Assembly (NCBI GenBank): GCA_905250885.1
Contig: CAJNOQ010002640.1
Coordinates: 1 to 23,323 of the forward strand
Length of the DNA stretch: 23,323 nt
Source: Didymodactylos carnosus
Taxonomy: Eukaryota; Rotifera; Eurotatoria; Philodinida; Philodinidae
Direction of reading: 5' to 3'
The notes beneath the pieces are model-generated. The model was not told the origin of the DNA. It made no database searches and was given only the letters and a program-made list of their open reading frames with translations. Below, in pieces: positions 10,101 to 22,100 of this stretch; within the stretch, counting starts at the first letter, position 1, and every line of letters starts with the position of its first letter. A program made the translations under genes and the position numbers.

Positions 10101-13100
10101 CCAAGTGCCCCAGAGCTGTTTAAACACACACAGGCATATATATTGATGATGCTGATTCCGCAGAGGATAATAAGAGATGCTCATGGATCTTTTTTGAGCT
10201 GTAAAACCGGGTCTGGAAAAATCCGTACATCACTCCGTACATGATATTCGGAATCAGCATCATCGATAATCTGAGCTTATGTGTCTCTGGATGAATTTTC
10301 TTTTAAAAAGTAATTTAATGTTAAAACACTGAGTCTACTTGAGAAGCTAAGTGCATTCTTTAGATCACTACGATTTTTGAACTATTTAAGAGAATTAACA
10401 TGTTAGAAAAGAAAAAGTCCTTTCCTGAACTTTATGACTTTGCGAGTACAATCTTTTTGTTGTCGTCCTCTGAACGAATTGGCGATGTTTTCTGTATCAG
10501 ATACTTAGAGTGATAGCAAAAATAACGTGGGCAGAAAACATCGGAAAAAATCGGCTTGTTAGGATGAATTTTACTTTCTACACTGTCTTCATTCTTGGGA
10601 TCATAAAATATTCTGAAATTTAAACCGTTTAAAAGGTAATATATATAAAACGCGTTTTTTAGCCATTTGAACGATCAGAGCTGGGCAAAATGCTCGAAGT
10701 ACTCGTACTCGAAGGGTTGGTACTCGTACTCGAGGGGCTGATACTAGTACTCGTACTTGTACTCGAGGTGGTCAGTACGCGATAATCTAATATTTGAAAT
10801 TCCAGATGAAGTGTGTGTTATTTATGCGAAGAAAGTCGTGAAGAAGATTTACTTTTTTCTACAAGACAAATCTATCCAGGATTTATATCAACTTCCTCTA
10901 AAATATCTAACAGTGCCTGCGATATCGGCTTCTATCGAACTACTAACTTTTCTACAACGTAGCAAAGTTTTACTTTGATTCCATTTACTTGAAGGTTGAT
11001 AATACAATAAATTAAAAAAATGTTTTACCATTTCGCTTTGTCAATATTTTGTTCTGATATATATCAAATAATAAGAGACTAATTAAGAGAATAACTAAAG
11101 AGCTATAGGACTTTTTTTCCTACAAATTATTTTAGACATTCATAGTCATACCTGATTCAATGGTATCTGTATTTAAAAAATTGGTGCTTGTACTTGTACT
11201 CATCTCGTACTCGAAGGCTCGGTACTCGTACTCAAAGCCTTGGTACTCGTACTCGACTCGTACCTGAGAAATCCCGTACTTGCCCAGCTCTGTGAACGAT
11301 ATACGAAACGCATTTCAACTATCGATAAAACGCGTTTCTATTATTTCGTTGTTTACATGCGTTTGGACACCGTTTCAAACGAAAAAAACCTCATGGACAG
11401 TATATAAAACACCTTTTACTTACCATCAATACAACTTAACAATTCTTCCCTAGCCCAAACATGTTCAGTTATTAAGTATTGAACATCAACTTGTTCATAG
11501 GGTACTCGACACTGAAGATTTTGTAAGGATTGTCTAACCTGTTTGAAAATGAAAGTAGTGGTTATTTAAAAACCCAAAAATATCTCTTAGAATTGAAACA
11601 ATAAAATAGATAGATTTACCAATTCTTTATATGTATCAAATTGTTGTTGATTTATTTGTATATTTATCATTTTATCAATAATTTTATTTAATAATGTTGA
11701 TAATTTCTGATTATAACCGCAAACGATCAACTGAAAACAAAATACATAAGGTAAGACGAATGTAATTTAAAATTGTGATCGAGATGGCTGATAAGTAAAA
11801 AATAATAAAACATCATCAGTTTGAAAACTTTGGAAAAAGATAATATAGAAAATTTGATTTCTGGTTATCTTCTTTACTAGGAGTGTATTTATTGGTGTGC
11901 CGTAGCTATTTGGTAAAAATAGTTTCAAATGCATCCAGTGCAAGGGAGGAAAAGCGGATTTTAGATATTTTTGGAACTTCCAGACATACACAAATGTAGA
12001 AAAACTCTGAGCTCCTCTGAGAAGCTAAATAAACTAGTGAAGTCCACGGGAGCACAACAAAATCCGAAAACAATCCAAGAAACCTCGATAGAATGAAAGA
12101 AACATCTGTAAAAATCCTTGAAACTGGAACTTATCGAAAAAGATTCAGAAAGACTCAGAAAAATGTCAAAAGTTTCGCGAAGTTGAGTAGAACACCATGA
12201 AGTCCACGAAAATCCAACAAAATTTGGAAATTGTCGGTATCATATGTATCGAGCTCAAAATTAAACTAATACGAAAATTCACTTTTTCAACTTGATCCAA
12301 TGGGATCAGAAATGGTTTCGTTTGTTCAATTCATCATTTTTTTTAATGAATTTCAAAAATAATCTTACTTGAATGCCATCTGCTGATGGTGATAAATCAT
12401 ATGCTAAACCGCCCTTCTTTGCTAGATAAAGAGATTCATTTAATGATTCGTCAACTAATAAACAATACATTAGATTCATATTTTCATGAATTGGATCAAA
12501 ATCTGCTAATGGGCTAGAACAAAACTGTCAAAATTAATTTCAGAAAGACATAATACCAAAACTCACAAACCAAAAGATGATGTTTGTGAAATGGATGTCG
12601 AGTTGATTTTTTTCACCGTTTCCATGGGGAAAAAAATGCCTATTAACTTATTTGAATCGAGTTTAATTCGCTAAGAAGAACAAGTCAAGTCAGACTTGAC
12701 TTGGACTTGAGGCATTTCTGACTTGATTTACCCAGCATATGTCTCTCGAAGAAAAATAATTTCTTTATCGAGAGGAAAAAAGTAATCACAATCAAACAAC
12801 TTTAGGTATGCGGCATATCTGTATCAGATGTGCTTTACATACTTTCGAAAATCAAAACATAAAAATGCTTTTGGTAATTTATAAAAATTATCTTGTGTAA
12901 ACCATAAACGATAAAATTCATTTTCCTAAAATAATATTTAATCAAATAACAATTATGTAACTTATATTCCTCTAATAGCTAAAGACAATTTCACAACTAA
13001 CTTTGATGTTCTTTGGTATTAACGGTTTCAAGTCCTAGAAAGATAAACAAGAGTTGGTTCTTACGTTCATCGAACGGATTGTACATCTAAATTTCGACGA

Positions 13101-16100
13101 AGATCTGTTTTCAGGTGCCCTCCTCTGATTCCAATGATCATTTTCCGAAATAAGCCAAGTAGCATTTGAGTTCTTGTTGTTTCGTCTGAAAGTTATGCAA
13201 TTTTTTTTGTATTTCCCCTATTGAACCATGCGACAATTCAAAATTTTATATCCCAGTGTAAATACGACGTAAAGGCTGACATTTTTTTTGTAAATCCTTC
13301 AATAGTCTACAAACAACTCTGAAAATTTCCGCTTTTCAAAACATTCCGTTCCACAGTTATTGAATTTTTAAATCATCATTGAACCGTCTTACGGTGCAAA
13401 CGCTAGAAAATCGTTATTTCCACACCAAATTGAATAAAACTTCTATTAAATCGCTACTAGAATTCTGTTAGTGGTTTTTAACAGAATAAAAGACGAAAAG
13501 TCGGCTCGGCTCAAAAGCGAATTACAAGCTTCTGAGTTTCCAGAGACCACTTCGGAAACCTTGGTTTTAAAACATCAAAATCAGGAAATTTCAATTACTA
13601 GTACAAACAAAGTTCATCCTTTTACATCGCATTTACATTTAGATATGAAATTTTGCATTGTCCCATGGTTCAACAGGACAAATACAAAAAAAATTGCAAA
13701 ACTTTCGGAAGAATCAACAAGTACTCAAATCCTTAGAATATCTGAAAAACGTGAGAACACCCACTACACCCCCAAATCCTCGAAGTTAAAATGCGAAACA
13801 GCTAATCGATAGAGCTCGTCGAGTTAACGATTCTAACAATCACTAACACTCAAAACAACCATTAACAGCTGAGTCTTTTAGCCATTTTTACAAACAAACA
13901 TCCACTATGACCCAGAAAAGGCGATGCTAATATCACGAAAAGTATGCCAAGTTGATCTACATAATTCTCTGTTCCTGTTGGTGCGACTTTTCGATCGAAG
14001 AAAACGACTTAGTGGTTTTTGAAAAACGTAATAAAGAAGTTATAAAAAGATCATTAGGAAGCCCATGAAATTCTCTACAATAGCTACTTAGCTTTTTTTA
14101 CAAAAGTTATTTATTACATTTTTTATTCGATTTCACTATCCATTATGCGTCCTTACAATGGTCTCGGATATTTTTCAAATAGCTTTTCACAGAATTGAGC
14201 ACCTTCCCAAGTTCAGGTTTCGTTCAGAACTGATGAACTGTTCTAAACGCTATATTCAGCGAACTGAACTGGTCGAACAGTTCTTTCTGAACGAGCTGAA
14301 CTGGTCGAACAGTTCTTCTGAGCGAACTGAACGTCGTCGTTCAGCTGCTACACTGACATAGTCACACAGTGACTATACGGTATCGTACTAATGCAAATAT
14401 TTTTCAAAGAAACTTCTTAGTTGCTTTTAAAAAAATCACTAAAAATGATATCGTTTCGGATAGAAAGAAAAGCTCTTATTTGATGACATTGTGATTTGGC
14501 TGAAGAGTTTTGCAATAACACCAACAAACATTTCATATATTCACAATAACTTTCATAATATTAAATTTCATTTATTTGTGAATTCAAATAAATAAAAGAC
14601 TTAAGTAGGTTAGATAATGTTTTCGGCATCTTCATAGTTCTGTGATCATCCTCAAAAAGTCCTTTAACCTCATCCACCGGATAAGTTAAAGGACTCCTAG
14701 ATATACTGTATGAACAGGCATTGACAGGTCATGGTTGTCCCTATGAATAGACCTTGAGAAGTTTTAACTACGTCCTGTGGATAGATCTTGATATATTAGG
14801 CCAAATTACAGATCTTCCAAAGTCGACGTTCAGTTCGCTCAAAAGAACTGTTCGACCAGTTCAGCTCGTTCAAAACGAACTGTTCGAAAAGTTCAGTTCG
14901 CTCGAAAAGAACTTTTGAACAGTTCTTTCGCTCATTTGAACGGAGTTCGTAAACGTGAACTGGTGAACCCCTACATATAATGTTGATCACGCCGAAAAAG
15001 TGATCCAGCAGAACACTGAGGCTTTGAGCTTTTTCAGAAGGCTTCTGGAAAACCTTAAACCAATGCCCAGCTGAAAGTTACTTTTTTCATCTTCGATGAT
15101 TATTTATGAGCTGTCCTGACCGTTTCCTGAAAGGTTCCTTGCATAATTTAGTAAAAATTACTATATTAACGGGCGAAAAACAGGTTTTTCATAAAAATGC
15201 CACTGGCGAAGTTATTTTTATTTCTGCACAAAAACAAATGTTGCCACTATGCTCAGCGTAGTCGATTACCTTCATTTCATAGCATTTCGGCATTCCCAGA
15301 GATGTCTGCTTGGAGATAGACAAGTGCTCGGGGATAGCGAGGCTTGTCCAAATGACGATAGTCTGGGACTTGCATACTTTTGTACAGTAACGTCCGGACT
15401 ACCTATGCATGCAAAAAAATTACTAATATTGTATGTTAGCGTTCTGAGAACGAAGCTGGTTTTCTAAAAGTCCTCTGGAAAATCGGACTTCCAGAAAATT
15501 ATGAAACAAGTTTCTGCTTCCGAAAACATGTCTTTGTCTTGGCTATTCAATAGTGAAAACCGCAAGTCTCTATCTCAATTCTGTGAAAAGTTATTTGAAA
15601 AATATCCAAGACCAATGTAAGAACGCATAGTGGATTGCGTCCTTCTGCAAATGGAACACATGAATTAGTAAGAGACCAACTTTTATGCACAATATGTGTG
15701 ATTTTATTATGGCTTTTATAAAAGAAATTCAGAAATCATCCAGTCGTTATCTTCGTTCAAAAATCGTACCAACAGGATCAGAGAGTCATGTAGATCAACT
15801 TGGCATACTTTTCGTGATATTAGCATCGCTTTTTCTGGGTCATAGTGGATGTTAATGGATGTTTATTTGTGTTAGTGGGCGTTCTTATATTTTACAAATA
15901 TCCAATGCTTCAGGTCTTATGCTTTTTACTGGGACACTAGTCTATCTGTCGGCAAATGATTATTGGAATTGGAGGGGCCATCTGAAGATGTTTCCTCGCA
16001 AGTAGCCTCGAAAGACGGTCTCTTGGATGCTTACGCAATTTTGTTGTTGTGATTGATAATATAAATGAAAATCTGTTGGTACAAAATTATTAATTTGTGG

Positions 16101-19100
16101 AAATTGTAATTCATTATTTAATTCATATGTTTCACATTTCTAACAAATGACCAACAGACTAGACTAACAGCTTTAATAGAAATATAAACGTAGGAACCAA
16201 CCTGAATTAATTTATCTGATAAACGTTCGAGTTTATATTGTGTTCCGAACCATTTTTCTTTTTCCGTTGTTATTGATGAAAAATCTTGAGCAATTAGAAA
16301 TATTCTGAACAACACAAAGAGAAGAGATAAAGGAGTCTTTTTTTCGGAAATAATTGAAAGTTACTGGCAGACAGACCTCATTTTACTTGGCAGCAAATAA
16401 TTATCCAATAAATCGTTGATCAAATCTGGACAAAATTCTCTCATTTCATAATCGCCACTTAAACATTCGTCCAATGGATAATCCTAAGATAGACAAAGAA
16501 TAATATTGTCTTCTTTTATTGGCTAAACTTCCATTCAAAAAATACGTATGTAATGAAGATAAAAAGATACTTTCTAGTGGTGTCAAGGGCATTTCCTCTC
16601 ATTTTCTCTACCGCTAAAAATTCAAAATAAAAAGAAGAAAATTCTTCATTCAGCTTGCGACATGTTTTTCTGCTTCAGAATGATATTTAACACAGATTTT
16701 CAACAATGTTCGCCTACTGGGTTATAATGATTTTAAAATTTGCAACTTGTTAAATGTTTTTTAAATGATATTTTTCTTTTCACTTTTCTTTCAGACTAAG
16801 CCACAAACGAATTTTCGAAGGCAGATTCGAGCTCACGAGGGAACGCCCCCAAGTATCTAATCGCTTTTTCCTTCAAACATGCACTATTGTGAGTAGTCTT
16901 TGATGCTGATCTCGAATCTGATATTCGTTTCTGCTGCTAGGCCTTTCTGGGATACGTCTCTGACCGGATGTTCGAAGATCCGCTATGAACTTCCAGCTGA
17001 ATATATTTTGGCACTGTCAGATTATAGAGCACGTTGAATTATCTATGTCGAAAAATCTCCACAACCAATGAGCAAGTTTTCGCAGAGATAGAAAAATTTT
17101 AGGGTTCAAAAACTTGCAATAGTTTAGTTGCCTACTGGATTAGAAAGTGAAATTTGTCTGTCTCTGCGAAAACTTGTCCGTTGGCTCTGAGCGTTTTCCC
17201 GCATGGGTAATTCAACGTACCCTACAATGTGCCATTGCCATTCGGCTGAAAGTTCATAGCGGGTCCTCGGACACCCGGATTTTAGAGACCCACCCCAAAG
17301 AGGCCTAGAAGCAGAAACGGATATTAGGTTCGTCATCGGCGTCAAAGATTATCCACAATCGTGCATGTTGTAAGGAAAAAGCGATCGGACACTTGGGGGA
17401 TTCTCTCTTGGGGGAACAACTCGTACTGGTGAAAACGGTGCTACCATTTTCCTGTATTGCATAGTCTATATAACAAGAAATAAAACATTTTGGCATTTTT
17501 TTTCTTGAAAATCATTAAGATCTGTTTGTGTCGGACTACGATAGACTTTTTTTAAAGTATAATATCTGACAACCTCAAAAGTTTGTTTTTTGATAGTCCA
17601 TGGTGAATAGTCGACAAAAACTAAAATATCATTTTCATACGTACTCGCATACTAGAAGCTAAATGTTGGACCAATTCAAGTGGTTGATCTTTTTCATCAA
17701 ACTGAAACTTCATTGCTGCTAAAGTCTGCAAAAAAATTAAAATCAATGAATATAATCAAACTAACGATAGCTAGCTAACTTAGCTATAAGTCATATACTT
17801 TTCTTTCTTGAAATATCCATTCTTTTGGCGCTTCTTGTTTAAGCATAGATATATATTGATATATGTGTAGTATAACTTCTTTCCATCGTTCTAGAAAATA
17901 ACTAGCATTTAACACTGGTTGTTCTTCTTATCTTATTTAGTTTAAGTGTGATATTACCTAATCCTTCAGGTGTCAACTGAATGACAATTTCAAAAAAACT
18001 AAAACCCCGTGCACTGCTTTGTCCTTCTGACACGTTTAAATGTGTTATTAAACCTAATTTTTTTAAATATGATAATACGGAGCCTTCACCTTCATAACCA
18101 ATTATGTAAGTTAGATAGGTTATTGGCTATAACATAAACAAATAAACGAATACAAAATCATATGATAGCAATATCACAGTCGAGGAAGAAGCAAACGCGT
18201 AAGACTCGTCGCATGTCAAGATACGACAAAAAAACAATTGATATGATAAGTCAAGTTATAAATATGATTCACTTACTTCAGCATAATAAATATCACGATA
18301 ATCCGGTACGACCCAAGACATTTTTAGTAGACGACAGTCGTTGACAGGTAATACATAACATATAGTCTGGAACATAGAAATGGAAATAAAAACCACTGTC
18401 TGTCCAAAAGAAGAATGCACTTTGCTATTTTTTGAATTTCCCAGCAAAGAAAGGAACTAGAGACTTGGAGTTTTCAGTGAAAATCTACCGTTATCAAAAA
18501 GTCCAAAGTTACACCCCTCTCTAGTGAATGTGCTTGAACATAGGTACCCGAGATAGGTATCCTGCTACAAGAATGTCATAGGTGCTTGCAAGTAAACTGT
18601 TACTTAAAAAGCGGGTACTTAAACGGTCAGCCATTTTGGGTGATTGTGTAAAAGATAAAAACTCACGTTATACTTGTTAACGTATATTTTTCTTTTATAT
18701 ATGTCTGAACGCAAAACAAAAGGGAGAATGACAAAAAGATTTGGTATCTATATTGCCTTCATCTCAAGTAATTTGGTATCTCTCCACTAACATTTACTTG
18801 AAAAAAACTCAAGCTCTTATGACATTCATGTAGCACTACATAGGTAACTAAGAAAAATACAAGTACTTGGGTACCTTCAGAGAGCGTTATCCTGGAAAAC
18901 CAGTTTTTCAGAAACTCTAAAAAGTAACCAAAACCTTTCTTAATGAGGCGTAATTGTAGCCCGCAAATTTGTGATGAAAATGAGTACCTATCATCAAGTA
19001 GATTTACTAGGGCTTTTTTAAGCTGCTAAAATTTTTTTTCGAGATTCATTCGGATCGAGTCGGGTTCTTAAATTTTTCGTTTATTCTACGACTGTATCTG

Positions 19101-22100
19101 ATGGGATCAGACTGCTATATTGCATCGCCATTATTCCTTAGCTAGCATTGACTCCAGGTCGGAATATATGGATAGTTTCATTGACCCAATTTGGTCTCTG
19201 GTTTTCACCAGAGATCGAAACGTCGGATTGATTCGCGGATCGCGTTTGGGTCAATGTAAAAAATATTGATTCGGATCGGATCACAGGAAAAAAAATTCGG
19301 GTTTTATTCGGATCTTGCCATTAGAAAACAAATCAAGAGATTTTCTTCAATTACTCATCTATTTTTCAACATGTGTCTTTTTAATCGGAAAAAGAAGTAC
19401 AGTGTTTTTTCCTTCCTGTTTTGACGCTGCGTAATGTACACTGTATACTGTACAGTGTCGCACTGCAGAAGCAAAGAAGAGAATTAAAAAAAAACATAAG
19501 TAAATCCCAAAAAATGAACGACTTAAATATGCGTCGCATTATAATGATCAAACTTCATGACAATATACGATCGAGAAAAACGATTTCCTGTTTGGGGTTA
19601 TCACAGTCTGAATGAACCATCACTTGGACAAATGTTTTAGGTTATTACAAAAGCTACAGACTTCTGCTCTTTTTCCAGAAAAACTTGTCAGACCATACAA
19701 GAAAAATTCGGGTCAAGTTTCGAAAAGTTTTTGGGTCGAGTCGGATACGGTCGAAAAGCCTTCGAGTACGGTCGGGTTTGGGTCTTCCACCTAAAAGTCG
19801 TTTCTATCTGTGCTTTTCACCATTCGAGAGACAATAACTTACTGCATCTTTATTTAATACAAAGATTTTCAAAAAATTTTGTCCCAAAATTGGTTTTTTT
19901 AGCGGATCTCTAGAAAACTTGTGTTTTGAGGTCGGATTTTTTAATATAGACAAATCGATTTTTTGTGTCAATGGATAGGCTAAAGTGTCTACTACACAAT
20001 AGAACTTAAGCATGAATCCTTCATTTTCAATGATTTATCTTCGAGCATAGTTTTGATGGGATTTTTCTACTCGACGCCTTAGTTCCCTAAATAAACTCAA
20101 AACACACATATGTAATTGATCGTGCTGGATAAATTTTAACCTAAATCCTATCTAAAAAATCGCGTTTATAGAAACTTACACTACTCAAAAACTTCACAGC
20201 AGCAATATTTGAACTGACAGTTGAATAAAATAAATAGTTACTTTTCTCTTTTCTTCTCCAAATGGATCATTTGGATAGTTCTGAATCGATAAATTTTTAT
20301 TTGGTATATCTTTAAAAATATTAACGACAGTTGACTGCAAATCATCCAACGATTCTAAACGAACAAACGAATAAAAACATAAATTTTTGTAATTAAATAA
20401 CGGACAAAAGATTTGAAATATCAACCTTTTACATTTTGATAGATAAAAATATAGAAACTGACTACATGCACTTACGATTTCCTACAACAGCTAAACTCAT
20501 TCTATTCGCTGAATATTCCGTTTGATGAAATTTTAATAATAATTGGCGTACATCAATATTCAGTTGTTTCGGTATCAATTTTAACGTTTCGATAGTACCT
20601 GTAAAACAAAACAAAAACAATATTTCCGTATCATTTATACGAAACTTCTGTAAAAAATAAACATAATTGAAAAAGAGACGTGCCAGTTTATATAGGCGTT
20701 ATGTGTCAGGAATACAGCGAAAATTGACCTATCCCTGCTTCTCCAAAAAAGATCGGACGACGTCAGAAACGTTACATCTTAGTCAATGGTGCGGTGAACT
20801 GCTGCAAAGGTACAAAAAACAAGCTTGTTTTCAAAAAGTCCGTTTTTGTCCAAAAAACAGTTTCAGTTTTAGCCGTAAAACTATGTTTTTTCTCAAAAGT
20901 ACATGAAAGAAGCGTTTCTGATATGAGAACGTCTAGCGGACGTAGCCGTAGAAAATTTTGACAGTTTTCATTTTTAACGAATTTCACCTTTGGACCCGTG
21001 ATAGACCTACGCTTACAACAAGTTTCCACGTACCAATATTAAATTTTGAGTGTGGATGTTTTGAATCGGACGTTGATTTAAATAATTGTAGTATACGCCA
21101 ACCATCGTCAGCTACATAACCTTCATATTCACTATTAACAGCCAATAATTCACGATCCGTTGAATTTGAATTGAATAAGGGTGCAATAAAAAATTGTGCA
21201 AATCTTTCATTTCGAAAAATAAAAAAAATGATGAGAATTAGAATAAACATAAGTTACGTAACACAAACTTACACGTCCAACGACTCATATAATTGACTTG
21301 GATTAATGTCGTAATGATAGTTCGTATGATCGCCCGATGTATAAGCATTATATTGACCACCATTACTAAGAATTAATTTATCGTACTCATTTTCACCGGG
21401 ATACTGTAGAACAAAAAAAAATATATTAGAACAGTTTTGTACTCGAAAAGGAATGAATTATTCAATTCATCAGGTATTTGATGGAGTATTTCAAAGTAAA
21501 ATGGCAAATATGATGAAAAAAAAAACAAAAATTGGACATCATCTTAGTTCAAGATATTCAAGATCTTTTCGTTTAGTTTAACATTATTAGATGAGTCCAT
21601 CAAATTGCAGGATAGAACAATATTAGTTCTAAAATTTTTAAATATAATTTTTATTTAAAAAACAGAAGTTTTATATGAATTATGTTTTAATTCTTTTGAA
21701 TTTAGAAACGAATTTTTCTTGACTTTCTATGCGAAAGTGAGTTTAAAATACATTAATTTTCAAATTTTCTTTTAAACATAAAATGACTTCGAAAGCCGGC
21801 ACATGAGTATGATCCTACTGAATGATTTTCATGTTCGTACACAAGCGATGTTTATTTTTTCACATGCTCTTGGCTATAAAGAGCACTCGAGCTCGACTAC
21901 TTATGCTCCAAATAGGAGTTCTTAATGTAATTTCTAGACCGAGATATAAACATCACAAATTTCACTTTTATACCGTTATCGTTCTACACTATCTTTAGGG
22001 CTTTTACGAAAATTCAATAACTTTTGAAGGGAGTAGGTCAGGGTTAAAACATTTTAGGAATCTTCCTAAATGTACTTCTACTACCTACTGTGAAAGTTTG

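Larger units (their letters stand above)
13095..16000. mobile_element. Nested inverted-repeat element filling intron 13
   Basis: Outer arms 13095-13160 and 15945-16000 pair (GATTCCAATGATCATTT against AAATGATTATTGGAAT). The arms resume at 13840-14060 and 15710-15884, about 85 to 90 percent alike, including a shared block around GTAGATCAACTTGGCATAC and CGTGATATTAGCATCGC. The left arm is broken by 13161-13838, and the centre holds another inverted repeat at 14205-14970. No transposase is recognisable. Confidence 0.75.

Noticed and set aside
13471..13812. Plus-strand 113-codon open frame
   Set aside because: It crosses an inverted-repeat arm within intron 13, has no recognisable domain and low-complexity composition; not supported as a gene.
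14158..14361. Open frame with repeated ELNWSNSS-like residues, and its counterpart at 14796-14990
   Set aside because: These are translations of the GAACTGTTCG-type terminal repeats, not a protein.
17124..17496. Two overlapping minus-strand open frames (73 and 63 codons) in intron 10
   Set aside because: They lie in the right arm of the large inverted repeat, match no family, and interrupt nothing in the IDE model.
20667..21029. Open frames on both strands (79 and 85 codons) around intron 4
   Set aside because: They oppose each other over the same bases and lie inside an intron between two well-supported exons.
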